From contig CAZNBL010000012.1 of the NCBI GenBank assembly GCA_964571375.1, forward strand, positions 1-31,794: a DNA stretch of 31,794 bases, in the 5' to 3' direction. Shown here one piece after another: positions 15,321-23,378 of the stretch (position 1 is its first letter; the number at the start of each line of letters is the position of its first letter). The notes under the pieces were generated by a model that was not told where the DNA came from, did no database searches, and worked only from the letters and a program-made list of their open reading frames with translations. The position numbers were made by a program, and so were the translations under genes. The stretch comes from JAFTYR01 sp964571375 (GTDB lineage Bacteria > Pseudomonadota > Gammaproteobacteria > Burkholderiales > Burkholderiaceae_F).

Positions 15321-15338
15321 TTTCACCGGGAGTCGGAA

Positions 15339-15935
15339 ATGGAAAAGAAGCTCGTACTTGCCAGCAACAACAAGAAGAAGATGAAGGAATTAAATGAACT
15401 TCTCTCGCCGCTCGGCGTGGAAGTCGTCACTCAGGGATCGCTCGGCGTCGAATCCTGTGAGGAACCCTTCTTCACCTTCCTTGAAAATGCACTCACCAAG
15501 GCCCGTCACGCTTCGCGTGCCACAGGCCTTCCCGCTATTGCCGACGACTCGGGTATCTGTGTGGATATTCTGGGCGGCGCCCCGGGTGTATTCAGCGCCC
15601 GTTACGCAGGGGAACCGACTTCGGACGCAAACAACAATGCCAAGCTTCTTGCGGATCTCGAAGGCAAAGAAGATCGCTCGGCTCATTACACCTGTGTGGT
15701 CGTTGCTGTCAGAAGTGCCGACGACCCCGAACCGCTCGTAGCTGTCGGCCGCTGGAACGGCAAGATCGGCTTCGAAGCCAAGGGTGAGGGCGGCTTCGGT
15801 TACGACCCGTACTTTGTGTGTGCCGACGGCCGCCACGGTGCCGAACTCACTGCCGAAGAAAAGAATGCTGTCAGCCATCGCGGTCATGCCATGCGCGACA
15901 TGATGAAACTCTTGTCGGAGCGCTGGCAGTGGTAA
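15339..15935 (+). CDS. rdgB: dITP/XTP pyrophosphatase (RdgB/HAM1)
   Basis: This 198-aa NTP pyrophosphatase removes non-canonical purine nucleotides (ITP, dITP, XTP) from the pool. Family landmarks are the N-terminal LVLASNNKKKMKELNELL, ADDSGICVDILGGAPGVFSARYAG (metal site) and GGFGYDPYFV followed by AEEKNAVSHRGHA. The ATG at 15339 follows GGGAGTCGGAA, 18 bp after rph. Its last 7 bases overlap the hemW start. Confidence 0.96.
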   Translation: MEKKLVLASNNKKKMKELNELLSPLGVEVVTQGSLGVESCEEPFFTFLENALTKARHASRATGLPAIADDSGICVDILGGAPGVFSARYAGEPTSDANNNAKLLADLEGKEDRSAHYTCVVVAVRSADDPEPLVAVGRWNGKIGFEAKGEGGFGYDPYFVCADGRHGAELTAEEKNAVSHRGHAMRDMMKLLSERWQW

Positions 15936-17083
15936 GCCGCTTTGAGCGTGTGCCGCTTTCTTTGTATATCCACTGGCCGTGGTGTCTCAGAAAGTGTCCG
16001 TACTGCGACTTCAACTCTCACGCCAAGCGTCGCGAAGATATTCCGGAAAAGGAGTTTCTTGCGGACTTAAAGCGCGCGTTTTTGCTTCAGAAACCGCTCT
16101 TCGAAGGCCGTCGTATCGAAACGGTTTTCTGGGGCGGCGGTACGCCGTCTCTGATGGCGCCGTCTTCGATCGCCGATTTCCTTGAGTTCGTATCTAAGGA
16201 ATCATCGCTCGCGGCGGATGCCGAGATTACGCTCGAAGCCAACCCGGGAAGCGTGGAACGCGGTTCTTTCGCTTCTCTTCGCGCCGCCGGCGTCAACCGT
16301 ATCTCACTCGGTATCCAGAGTTTCCAGGACGAGAAGTTAAAAGCGCTCGGCCGTATTCATAACGGAGCGGATGCAAAAAGAGCTGCCGAAGAAGTGGCGG
16401 AACACTTCGATAACTTCAATATCGATCTGATGTTTGCGCTTCCCGGTCAGTCCTATGAGGATCTGATGAGCGATATGCGGTGTGCGCTCCACGTGGGTTC
16501 GACGCATCTGTCGTACTACCAGCTGACGATCGAGGAACAGACGGCTTTTGCCAAGCGTCCGCCCGAAGGACTCCCCGAGGATGAAACGATCGGCGATATG
16601 CTCGACTTCATCGAAACGCAAACCGAGAAGGCGGGTTTCTCGCACTACGAGGTTTCGGCGTATGCCAGAGAGGGAAGACGTTGCCGCCATAATCTCAACT
16701 ACTGGGAGTTCGGCGACTACATCGGTATCGGTCCGGGTGCTCACGGAAAACTCTCGACGGAAAAAGGCGTCCTCCGTACGGCTTCTTTTTGCAATCCCGG
16801 CAAATGGATGCGCGATATCGAAGAAGCGGGTACCGGGTTTGAAGAGACTCGGATCGTATCCGAAGAGGAAATGCCGTTTGAATTCATGCTCAACGCATTG
16901 AGACTGCGCTCAGGTGTGGATCCGCGTCTTTGGGAGGAAAGAACCTTCCTTCCCTGGACAAGCGTCAGCTCTCGCTGGGACGAAGGTGTTGCCGAGGGAT
17001 TGCTTTCTGCTCCCGAAAAACGCCTTTGTACGACGGAAAAAGGCTGGCGGTTCTTAAACGAAGCGCAGGAGCTCTTCTTATAA
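15929..17083 (+). CDS. hemW: Radical SAM heme chaperone HemW
   Basis: This approximately 384-aa radical SAM protein has CLRKCPYC (Cys19, Cys23, Cys26) binding the 4Fe-4S cluster, the SAM motif GGGTPS, and the HNLNYW motif that distinguishes HemW from coproporphyrinogen dehydrogenase HemN. HemW family members transfer heme to target proteins and lack CPO activity. I place the start at the GTG at 15929, overlapping the rdgB stop by 7 bp with GGAG upstream; a second GTG at 15950 would also fit. An upstream in-frame ATG inside rdgB is not supported by homology. Confidence 0.93.
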   Translation: MVSRFERVPLSLYIHWPWCLRKCPYCDFNSHAKRREDIPEKEFLADLKRAFLLQKPLFEGRRIETVFWGGGTPSLMAPSSIADFLEFVSKESSLAADAEITLEANPGSVERGSFASLRAAGVNRISLGIQSFQDEKLKALGRIHNGADAKRAAEEVAEHFDNFNIDLMFALPGQSYEDLMSDMRCALHVGSTHLSYYQLTIEEQTAFAKRPPEGLPEDETIGDMLDFIETQTEKAGFSHYEVSAYAREGRRCRHNLNYWEFGDYIGIGPGAHGKLSTEKGVLRTASFCNPGKWMRDIEEAGTGFEETRIVSEEEMPFEFMLNALRLRSGVDPRLWEERTFLPWTSVSSRWDEGVAEGLLSAPEKRLCTTEKGWRFLNEAQELFL

Positions 17084-17118
17084 AGCTTTTTCGCACCGTT
17101 TTAAAGCACTCGGTTCAA

Positions 17119-17152
17119 CGCGTCCTGTTTTTCTGCACGAAAACAGGACGCG
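17119..17152 (+). terminator. Strong hairpin after hemW
   Basis: A perfect 13-bp stem (CGCGTCCTGTTTT with AAAACAGGACGCG) has an 8-nt loop. The run of T is inside the stem rather than after it, and AACTGTTT follows, so it may be an imperfect terminator of the rph-rdgB-hemW unit. It lies just upstream of the NtrC/sigma-54 control region. Confidence 0.6.
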
Positions 17153-17184
17153 AACTGTTTCAGTGCACAAAAAAATCATCACTC

Positions 17185-17201
17185 TGCACTTATTTGGTGC
17201 A
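17185..17201 (+). promoter_or_regulatory. NtrC binding site upstream of glnA
   Basis: TGCACTTATTTGGTGCA is a near-perfect match to the NtrC (NRI) dyad TGCAC-N7-GTGCA. It lies about 110 bp upstream of the predicted sigma-54 transcription start, the usual enhancer distance. A TGCAC half-site at 17164-17168 could be part of a second, weaker site. Confidence 0.85.
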
Positions 17202-17283
17202 ATAATTCATTCATTGCGTGTAATTCTCAGAAATACGTGAGAAAGAACGCGGAATCTGCCGTGTTTTGCTGAAAAATAAAACT

Positions 17284-17299
17284 TGGCACGATTCTTGCT
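17284..17299 (+). promoter_or_regulatory. Sigma-54 promoter of glnA
   Basis: TGGCACGATTCTTGCT matches the -24/-12 consensus TGGCACG-N4-TTGCW exactly, with GG at 17285-17286 and GC at 17297-17298 (10 bases between). Transcription should begin near 17310, about 46 bp before the glnA ATG. With the NtrC site upstream this makes glnA nitrogen-regulated by the NtrBC pair encoded next to it. Confidence 0.93.
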
Positions 17300-17355
17300 T
17301 TATATGAAGCATCCGAGCAGAAGCTCAAACAGATAATTACCTAAGAGAGGATGTC

Positions 17356-18771
17356 ATGGCCACTACCGTGTCCGATGTAATGGATCTTATTTCCGAGAAC
17401 AAGGTTGAGTTCGTCGACCTTCGCTTCACCGACTTCATCGGTAAGGAGCAGCACGTCACTATTCCGATTTCCGCTTTCGACGAAGACCGCTTCGAAGAAG
17501 GTCAGGCTTTCGACGGTTCTTCCAGCAAGGGCTGGAAGGGCATTGAAGCAAGCGACATGCTTCTGATGCCGGATCCGGACAGCGCCCGTATGGACCCGTT
17601 CACAGACGCCCCGACTCTTATCCTGACCTGTAACGTTGTCGAACCCGACACAGGCAAGGGCTACTCCCGCGACCCGCGCTCCGTCGCAGAACGCGCAGAA
17701 GCCTACCTCAAGAGCACCGGTATCGGCGACACAGCATTCTTCGGTCCGGAACCCGAATTCTTCATCTTTGACGGCGTTTCCTGGAACTGCTCCATGAACC
17801 AGAGCTTCTTCTCTATCGAAAGCGAAGAAGGCCACTGGATGAACGCTGCTCACATGGACGGCCACAACAGCGGTCATCGCCCCGGCATCAAGGGCGGTTA
17901 CCTGCCGGTTGCTCCGGTCGACTCCCTGCACAACATCCGTGCAGAAATGAGCACACTTCTCGAACAGCAGGGCGTTCCGGTTGAAATTCACCACCACGAA
18001 GTGGGCGGCTGCGGCCAGTGCGAACTCGGCACACGCTTCTCCACTCTGACTAAGCGCGCCGACTGGACCCAGATCATGAAGTACACCATCTGGAACGTTG
18101 CCGCTGCTTACGGTAAGACCGCTACATTCATGCCGAAGCCTGTCGTCGGTGACAACGGTTCCGGTATGCACGTTCACCAGTCCATCTGGAAGGACGGCAA
18201 GAACCTCTTCGCAGGCAACGGCTACGCCGGCCTCTCCGATATGGCTCTGTACTACATCGGCGGTGTGATCAAGCACGCACGTGCTCTGAACGCTATCACC
18301 AACCCGACAACCAACAGCTACAAGCGTCTGGTTCCGGGCTTCGAAGCTCCGGTTAAGCTTGCTTATTCTGCACGCAACCGTTCCGCTTCTCTGCGTATTC
18401 CGTACGTTGCCAGCGATAAGGCACGCCGCGTCGAAGTCCGCTTCCCTGATCCGATGGCTAACCCGTACCTGTGCTTTGCCGCTCTGCTTATGGCCGGTAT
18501 CGACGGTATCCAGAACAAGATCCATCCGGGCGAAGCTGCCGACAAGAACCTCTACGATCTGCCGCCGGAAGAAAACGCAAAGATTCCGACAGTCTGCTCT
18601 TCTCTGGAACAGGCTCTGCAGGCTCTCGCAGACGATCACGCCTTCCTTACTGCCGGCGGTGTCTTCACCGAAGACATGATCAAGGCTTACATCGACATGA
18701 AGCACGAAGACGTTGTCCGTACACAGCTTGCTGTGACACCGGAAGAGTACGACATGTACTACGCTCTGTAA
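17356..18771 (+). CDS. glnA: Glutamine synthetase type I (GSI-beta)
   Basis: This 471-aa subunit of the dodecameric enzyme assimilates ammonia into glutamine using ATP. Visible signatures are FDGSSSKGWKGI, the metal-site GPEPEFFIFD, HHHEVGGCGQCELGTR, the ATP-site KPVVGDNGSGMHVHQS, NPTTNSYKRLVPGFEAP, and the adenylylation site Tyr400 in NLYDLPPEE, so GlnE control is expected. The ATG at 17356 follows GAGAGGATGTC. Transcription runs from the sigma-54 promoter upstream, and a terminator separates it from ntrB. Confidence 0.98.
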   Translation: MATTVSDVMDLISENKVEFVDLRFTDFIGKEQHVTIPISAFDEDRFEEGQAFDGSSSKGWKGIEASDMLLMPDPDSARMDPFTDAPTLILTCNVVEPDTGKGYSRDPRSVAERAEAYLKSTGIGDTAFFGPEPEFFIFDGVSWNCSMNQSFFSIESEEGHWMNAAHMDGHNSGHRPGIKGGYLPVAPVDSLHNIRAEMSTLLEQQGVPVEIHHHEVGGCGQCELGTRFSTLTKRADWTQIMKYTIWNVAAAYGKTATFMPKPVVGDNGSGMHVHQSIWKDGKNLFAGNGYAGLSDMALYYIGGVIKHARALNAITNPTTNSYKRLVPGFEAPVKLAYSARNRSASLRIPYVASDKARRVEVRFPDPMANPYLCFAALLMAGIDGIQNKIHPGEAADKNLYDLPPEENAKIPTVCSSLEQALQALADDHAFLTAGGVFTEDMIKAYIDMKHEDVVRTQLAVTPEEYDMYYAL

Positions 18772-18796
18772 TCTTCTGATTTCATGACATAAGTCC

Positions 18797-18837
18797 CGGG
18801 CGTAGGGTGAGCCTCACTCTGCGCCCGTATTTTTTTT
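18797..18837 (+). terminator. Terminator between glnA and ntrB
   Basis: A 14-bp stem (CGGGCGTAGGGTGA with TCACTCTGCGCCCG, two G-U pairs) with a 3-nt loop is followed by TATTTTTTTT. The T-run directly abuts the GAGG ribosome binding site of ntrB, so ntrB expression probably depends on read-through or on a promoter inside glnA. Confidence 0.9.
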
Positions 18838-18847
18838 GAGGTATCCG

Positions 18848-19945
18848 ATGCGACTGCAGAGATCCGATCTCAGCTCTTTCGATATGCTTTCGGCCGGCAT
18901 CCTGATCATTGATCTTAAGGGCCGTATCCGTTATGCGAATTCCGCTGCGCAAAGCATGTTCGGAAAATCCGAAAAACTGCTCTGCGAAGGTATCCATCCG
19001 GTCATGATCGACGGCATTCATAACTGGGTGTCGGCTTATGCAGCCAATCCGTCCTCAAACTTCACCGTGCAGAGCGAATTGTCCGAACTGCACTGTCCTC
19101 CGATGAGTCCTCTGCAGGTTTATGTTACGGTCAATCCTTTGCCGGACGATCCCGAATACCTGCTGCTTGAAATCACGCCCGCACAGATGGCGCTGCAACA
19201 GCACCAGGAGCAGCGGATGAACGAACTCTCGGAAAATACACGCAGGCTTTTGAGAAACCTCGCGCACGAAATCAAGAATCCGCTCGGCGGAATCCGCGGT
19301 GCCGCACAGCTTCTGCAGAGCGAACTTGCGGATCCCGAACAGCGTGAATACACCGAAGTTGTGATCGGCGAAGCAGACCGCCTGCAGGCACTCGTCGACA
19401 AGATTCTGGCGCCGTACCGCCATCCTTATCAGCCGGTACCGATCAACGTACATGAAATTTTGGAGAGGGTGCGTCTGCTCATCGAATCCGAGTTTCCCTC
19501 GGGTCTTGCCGTTATCCGCGACTACGATATCAGCGCACCCGATATTACGGGCGACAGAGGTCAGCTCACACAGGTGTTTCTCAATCTTATGAGAAACGCT
19601 GCGGAAGCACTTTCCGATCGGATGGCCGAGGGATGCGCCGAGATTCACTTAAGAACCCGCATCGTGCATCACGTCTTCATCGGGCAGGTCCGCTACCGTT
19701 CGGGTCTTCGTGTTGAAGTAAGCGACAACGGTCCCGGTGTGCCGAAAGATCTGCAGGAAAGTATTTTCTATCCGCTGGTGAGCGGCAAGAGCAACGGTCT
19801 CGGCTTGGGGCTCTCTCTGGTGCAGTCCTTTGTCGAACAGCACAAGGGAAGCATTGAGCTTAAAAGCAGCGACGAAGGTACGACATTTACGCTTACGTTC
19901 CCGCTTTCTATTGAAAAGCCCGCAAAGAGTGCACGCGCACAGTAA
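18848..19945 (+). CDS. ntrB: Nitrogen regulation sensor kinase NtrB (GlnL)
   Basis: This 365-aa soluble histidine kinase phosphorylates NtrC under nitrogen limitation and is controlled by PII. An N-terminal PAS domain (residues 8-110) is followed by HisKA with His140 in NLAHEIKNPLGGIRGAAQLL, the NtrB hallmark, and an HATPase domain with NLMRNAAEAL, DNGPGVP and GLGLGLSLVQ. I chose the ATG at 18848 with TGAGG upstream over a TTG in frame at 18836. It is followed after 17 bp by ntrC. Confidence 0.95.
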   Translation: MRLQRSDLSSFDMLSAGILIIDLKGRIRYANSAAQSMFGKSEKLLCEGIHPVMIDGIHNWVSAYAANPSSNFTVQSELSELHCPPMSPLQVYVTVNPLPDDPEYLLLEITPAQMALQQHQEQRMNELSENTRRLLRNLAHEIKNPLGGIRGAAQLLQSELADPEQREYTEVVIGEADRLQALVDKILAPYRHPYQPVPINVHEILERVRLLIESEFPSGLAVIRDYDISAPDITGDRGQLTQVFLNLMRNAAEALSDRMAEGCAEIHLRTRIVHHVFIGQVRYRSGLRVEVSDNGPGVPKDLQESIFYPLVSGKSNGLGLGLSLVQSFVEQHKGSIELKSSDEGTTFTLTFPLSIEKPAKSARAQ

Positions 19946-19962
19946 CGAATACGAAAGGTTGA

Positions 19963-21390
19963 ATGCTTATGAAACAGGTTTGGATTGCAGACGACGACCG
20001 CTCTATCCGCTGGGTGCTGGAAAAGGCGCTTAAAAGAGCCGAGCTTCCCTGCCGTACGTTCGAGCAGGCCGAAGACGTGCTCGAGGCTTTGAAGACCGAA
20101 ACCCCCGCCGTGCTTGTCAGCGATATCCGTATGCCGGGCAAGAGCGGTCTGGATCTTCTGACCGAAGTGAAAGATCGAAATCCCATGCTGCCCGTGATCA
20201 TCATGACGGCGTTCTCCGACCTGGACAGTGCGGTCGCAAGTTTTCAGGGCGGTGCTTTCGAATACCTTGCCAAACCTTTCGACGTCGATAAGGCGGTTGA
20301 ACTGATCCGCCGCGGTATCGATGAGAATGCGCCGGAAGCCGAAGAGGAGGCGGGCGAGGAAGCCGTGCCGGAAATCATCGGCAAGGCTGCCGCCATGCAG
20401 GAAGTGTTCCGTGCGATCGGTAAGCTCTCTCAGAGCAGCGTTACGGTACTTCTGACCGGTGAGTCGGGTGCCGGTAAGGAAGTGGTGGCCCGTGCTCTTC
20501 ACCGTCACAGCCCGAGAGCTTCTTCGGCATTTATTGCGCTCAATATGGCTGCGATCCCCCGCGAACTTATGGAGAGCGAACTCTTCGGTCATGAAAGAGG
20601 CGCATTTACAGGTGCCAATGCCGTGCGCCACGGCCGCTTCGAGCAGGCCGAAGGCGGTACGCTCTTTCTCGACGAGATCGGCGATATGCCGGCCGAGCTT
20701 CAGACCCGACTGCTCAGAGTTCTCTCCGACGGCTACTACTATCGCGTAGGCGGTCATCAGGCGATTAAGGCCAATGTCCGCATCATTGCCGCAACCAATA
20801 AGAATCTCGAAGAGATGGTCAGAAGCGGTGACTTCCGTGAAGACCTCTATCACCGCCTCAACGTCATCCGTCTGAGACTGCCGCCGCTTCGCGACCGCTC
20901 CGAAGACGTTCCGCTCTTGGTGCATCATTTCCTCGCGCGCTCGGCCAAGAATCTGAACGTCGAGCCGAAGAAGATGGCAGACGATGCCATGGAGTTTCTC
21001 GAACACTTCTCGTTCCCGGGCAACGTGCGTCAGCTGGAAAATATCTGCAATTGGCTCACTGTCATGGCGCCTTTGCAGACGATTCGTCTTGCAGACCTTC
21101 CCGAAGAGGTGAGAAGCGGTTCTGCGGGCACCGTCCATCGTATTGCGGAGGATGCGACAGAGGCTCCCGCCGGTCTTTGGCAGGATCAGGTGGTTGCAGT
21201 TACACGCGAGATGCTCCGAAACAACGAACCCGACGTTATGAAGGCGTTGAGCGATGAGTTTGAACGTGCGGTTTATAAGGCTGCGCTTGAAGTTACGCAC
21301 GGTAAGCGCATCGAAGCCGCTCAGAGGCTCGGTATCGGCCGCAACACGATTACCCGTAAGCTTAAAGAACTCGGAATGGATGACATTTGA
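19963..21390 (+). CDS. ntrC: Nitrogen regulation response regulator NtrC (GlnG)
   Basis: This 475-aa sigma-54 activator has a receiver with Asp54 in VSDIRMPG and Lys104, then an AAA+ domain with Walker A GESGAGKE (165-172), the sigma-54-contacting GAFTGA loop (212-217) and Walker B LFLDEIGD. A C-terminal Fis-type helix-turn-helix ends the protein (AAQRLGIGRNTITRKLKEL). It should bind the dyad at 17185-17201 and activate glnA. Two ATGs (19963 and 19969) are possible; AAAGG favours the first. It forms an operon with ntrB. Confidence 0.96.
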   Translation: MLMKQVWIADDDRSIRWVLEKALKRAELPCRTFEQAEDVLEALKTETPAVLVSDIRMPGKSGLDLLTEVKDRNPMLPVIIMTAFSDLDSAVASFQGGAFEYLAKPFDVDKAVELIRRGIDENAPEAEEEAGEEAVPEIIGKAAAMQEVFRAIGKLSQSSVTVLLTGESGAGKEVVARALHRHSPRASSAFIALNMAAIPRELMESELFGHERGAFTGANAVRHGRFEQAEGGTLFLDEIGDMPAELQTRLLRVLSDGYYYRVGGHQAIKANVRIIAATNKNLEEMVRSGDFREDLYHRLNVIRLRLPPLRDRSEDVPLLVHHFLARSAKNLNVEPKKMADDAMEFLEHFSFPGNVRQLENICNWLTVMAPLQTIRLADLPEEVRSGSAGTVHRIAEDATEAPAGLWQDQVVAVTREMLRNNEPDVMKALSDEFERAVYKAALEVTHGKRIEAAQRLGIGRNTITRKLKELGMDDI

Positions 21391-21444
21391 GAGTCGGGCG
21401 GTTAAGCTTAAATTTTTACCGCATCCTGCGGCAACCTGATTGAT

Positions 21445-21485
21445 AAAGCGCCTTGGCGGCATCGTTTTCCGCCGGAGCGCTTTTT
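21445..21485 (+). terminator. Terminator after ntrBC
   Basis: AAAGCGC (21445-21451) pairs with GCGCTTT (21477-21483) and an inner GGCGG pairs with CCGCC, with small internal loops; TT follows. It ends 8 bp before the next start codon, so it may also affect expression of the rlmN-like gene. Confidence 0.65.
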
Positions 21486-21493
21486 ACTGCTAT

Positions 21494-22504
21494 ATGGACC
21501 TTCTTACTTTAAAACAGATCGAAGACGCGATTACCGAAGCCGGTGCCAAAGAGGTGCACGTTCAGGCATTTTTCCGTGCCTGGATGCATAACAGAGACTT
21601 TGAAAAAGGCTCGATGCGTTATCCGAAGGCGGCCTACGACGTCATGCTCCGTTTAAGACGCGAGATGGATGCAGCTGCTGAAATCGTGCAGGAAGCGGTC
21701 GGTGCCGACGGCAGTGCAAGATTGGTTTTAAAGATGGCGGACGGTCAGCTGATCGAAAGCGTCGTACTGCCGAGAGAAGGGCTTTGTGTTTCGACTCAGG
21801 TGGGATGCGCAGTCGGATGCGTCTTCTGTATGACCGGCAAGGGCGGTTTGATCCGTCAGCTGACCGACTTTGAAATTGCCGCTCAGCTCGCATTGGCCCG
21901 CCGCCGATGCAAGGTCGGCAAAGTCGTGTTTATGGGGATGGGCGAGCCTTCGCACAACCTCAGAAATGCGTTGTCCGCACTCGACTTTATGGCGGTTTAC
22001 GGTGAGATCGGTTACAAGAACCTGGTGCTCTCCACGGTCGGTGACAGAAGACTCTTCAAAGAGCTTGAAACCCGTGCGATCAAGCCTGCGCTCGCGCTGT
22101 CGCTGCATACCGCAGACAATGAGAAAAGACGCAGACTTCTGCCGAACTCTCAGAATATTCCGGTCGAGGAACTTACCGCCTTCGCTTCGAAATATGCCAA
22201 GATCGGCCGTTATCCGGTGCAGTATCAGTGGACGCTTATGAAGGGTGTTAACGACGGGGATGACGAAATCGAAAAGTTAAGAGAAGTCTGGAAGGATCAG
22301 TTTGCCGTTCTCAACATGATTCCCGTCAATACGGTTGAAGATTCTCCTTTTGAGAGACCGGATGCTGAGCGTCTGGCAAAGCTCAAAGAAACATTTACAC
22401 GCGAGCATATCCTCGTGAAGTTCAGAGATTCCGCCGCACAGGAAGTCGACGGCGGATGCGGACAGTTAAGAGCCCGCTATCAGGCTGAAAATGCTGAAGC
22501 ATAA
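21494..22504 (+). CDS. rlmN: RlmN/Cfr-family radical SAM RNA methyltransferase
   Basis: This 336-aa enzyme of the RlmN family methylates C2 of adenosine in RNA (A2503 of 23S rRNA and some tRNAs in known members). The 4Fe-4S cysteines are Cys105, Cys109 and Cys112 in QVGCAVGCVFC. Methyl-carrying Cys322 in GGCGQL and partner Cys98 in LCVS are both kept, so it should be active. The SAM motif is MGMGEP. It differs from common RlmN in having MTGKGGLIRQL after the last cysteine and SHN after GMGEP, and is shorter than E. coli RlmN (384 aa), so a paralogue is possible. The ATG at 21494 has no clear Shine-Dalgarno. Confidence 0.85.
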   Translation: MDLLTLKQIEDAITEAGAKEVHVQAFFRAWMHNRDFEKGSMRYPKAAYDVMLRLRREMDAAAEIVQEAVGADGSARLVLKMADGQLIESVVLPREGLCVSTQVGCAVGCVFCMTGKGGLIRQLTDFEIAAQLALARRRCKVGKVVFMGMGEPSHNLRNALSALDFMAVYGEIGYKNLVLSTVGDRRLFKELETRAIKPALALSLHTADNEKRRRLLPNSQNIPVEELTAFASKYAKIGRYPVQYQWTLMKGVNDGDDEIEKLREVWKDQFAVLNMIPVNTVEDSPFERPDAERLAKLKETFTREHILVKFRDSAAQEVDGGCGQLRARYQAENAEA

Positions 22505-22512
22505 TGACAGAC

Positions 22513-22544
22513 AGCAAAAGAGCCGCGGATGCGGCTCTTTTGCT
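22513..22544. terminator. Bidirectional terminator between rlmN and xthA
   Basis: A perfect 14-bp stem (AGCAAAAGAGCCGC with GCGGCTCTTTTGCT) and GGAT loop, located between two convergent genes. The AAAA/TTTT lie within the stem on both sides, a common layout for shared terminators. Confidence 0.82.
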
Positions 22545-22550
22545 TAAAGG

Positions 22551-23351
22551 TTAAAGATCGAGTTCGATTCGAACCGGAGCGTGGTCGCTCGGTCGCTCGT
22601 TCTTTCTCACCGCTTTGTCGACGGTGACGGCAATGTTGCGGGATTTGAGTGCCTCGGAAATCAGAATATGGTCGATTCTGAGACCTCTGTTACGGCGGAA
22701 CGCCATCATGCGGTAATCCCACCAGGTGTAGCTCTTCTCGGGTTGCTCGAATGCGCGGAACGCATCGGAAAGTCCGAGATCGAGAAGTTTCGTGAAGGCA
22801 CTTCTGGAGGCTTCGGTGCAAAGTACGGAATCTTTCCAGCCTTCGGGATCGTAAACATCGCGGTCTTCGGGCGCGATATTGAAGTCGCCGACGAGTACGA
22901 GGTTTTCGTGTGCTTTCAGTTCACCTTCGATGAAATTTCTCAATGCTTCCAGCCAGGCGAGCTTATACGGGAACTTGTCGCTCTCTAAGGATTCGCCGTT
23001 CGGAAAGTAGCCGTTTACCAGACGGATCGAAGTGCCGGCAACTTTGACTGTGCCGGCAATCAGGCGCTTCTGCGGATCTTCAAAGAGCGGGTTGTTGAGA
23101 ACCACTTCCTCGAAGGCGTCGTAGGCGCCCCGGCGCAGAACGGTTGCCACGCCGTTATAAGTCTTCTGGCCGTTAAAGAAAATATCGAAACCTTTTTCTT
23201 CAAAAGCCTCTTTCGGAATATCCGCATCCTGCATCTTAAGTTCCTGCAGGCAAAGCGCGTCCACCGGATTTGCCTCGAGGTAATCGAGGACCTGGGGCAG
23301 ACGCACTTTGAGCGAATTGACGTTCCAGGTTGCAATCGTAAAGCGTGCCAT
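22551..23351 (-). CDS. xthA: Exodeoxyribonuclease III (AP endonuclease)
   Basis: This 266-aa DNA-repair enzyme cleaves at abasic sites and degrades DNA 3'-5'. The EEP-fold motifs are in order: TWNVNSLKVR (residues 8-17), LQELKMQD with the catalytic Glu, GDFNIAPEDRDVYDPEGW, WWDYRMMAFRRNRGLRIDHIL and the terminal SDHAPV. The ATG at 23351 follows GAAGGACCATCT. It lies 27 bp downstream of prlC on the same strand and is probably co-transcribed with it. Confidence 0.96.
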   Translation of the reverse strand: MARFTIATWNVNSLKVRLPQVLDYLEANPVDALCLQELKMQDADIPKEAFEEKGFDIFFNGQKTYNGVATVLRRGAYDAFEEVVLNNPLFEDPQKRLIAGTVKVAGTSIRLVNGYFPNGESLESDKFPYKLAWLEALRNFIEGELKAHENLVLVGDFNIAPEDRDVYDPEGWKDSVLCTEASRSAFTKLLDLGLSDAFRAFEQPEKSYTWWDYRMMAFRRNRGLRIDHILISEALKSRNIAVTVDKAVRKNERPSDHAPVRIELDL

Positions 23352-23378
23352 AGATGGTCCTTCGCCTGAAAGCCGCCG

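Noticed and set aside
14478..15326. In-frame upstream extension of yicC across rph on the minus strand
   Set aside because: The frame stays open by chance through rph. YicC homology begins only at the SMTGFA segment, and a TTG with GGAG lies just before it.
17119..17152. Long perfect inverted repeat considered as a mobile-element end or attachment site
   Set aside because: It is single-copy in the window, lies at a transcript end, and has no adjacent transposase or target duplication; a terminator-like hairpin explains it better.
17341..18705. 454-codon minus-strand frame opposite glnA
   Set aside because: Glutamine synthetase is unambiguous on the plus strand; the antisense frame only reflects its codon bias.
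19768..21462. 564-codon minus-strand frame opposite ntrC
   Set aside because: Shadow of ntrC, whose receiver, AAA+ and Fis-type domains are all clear.
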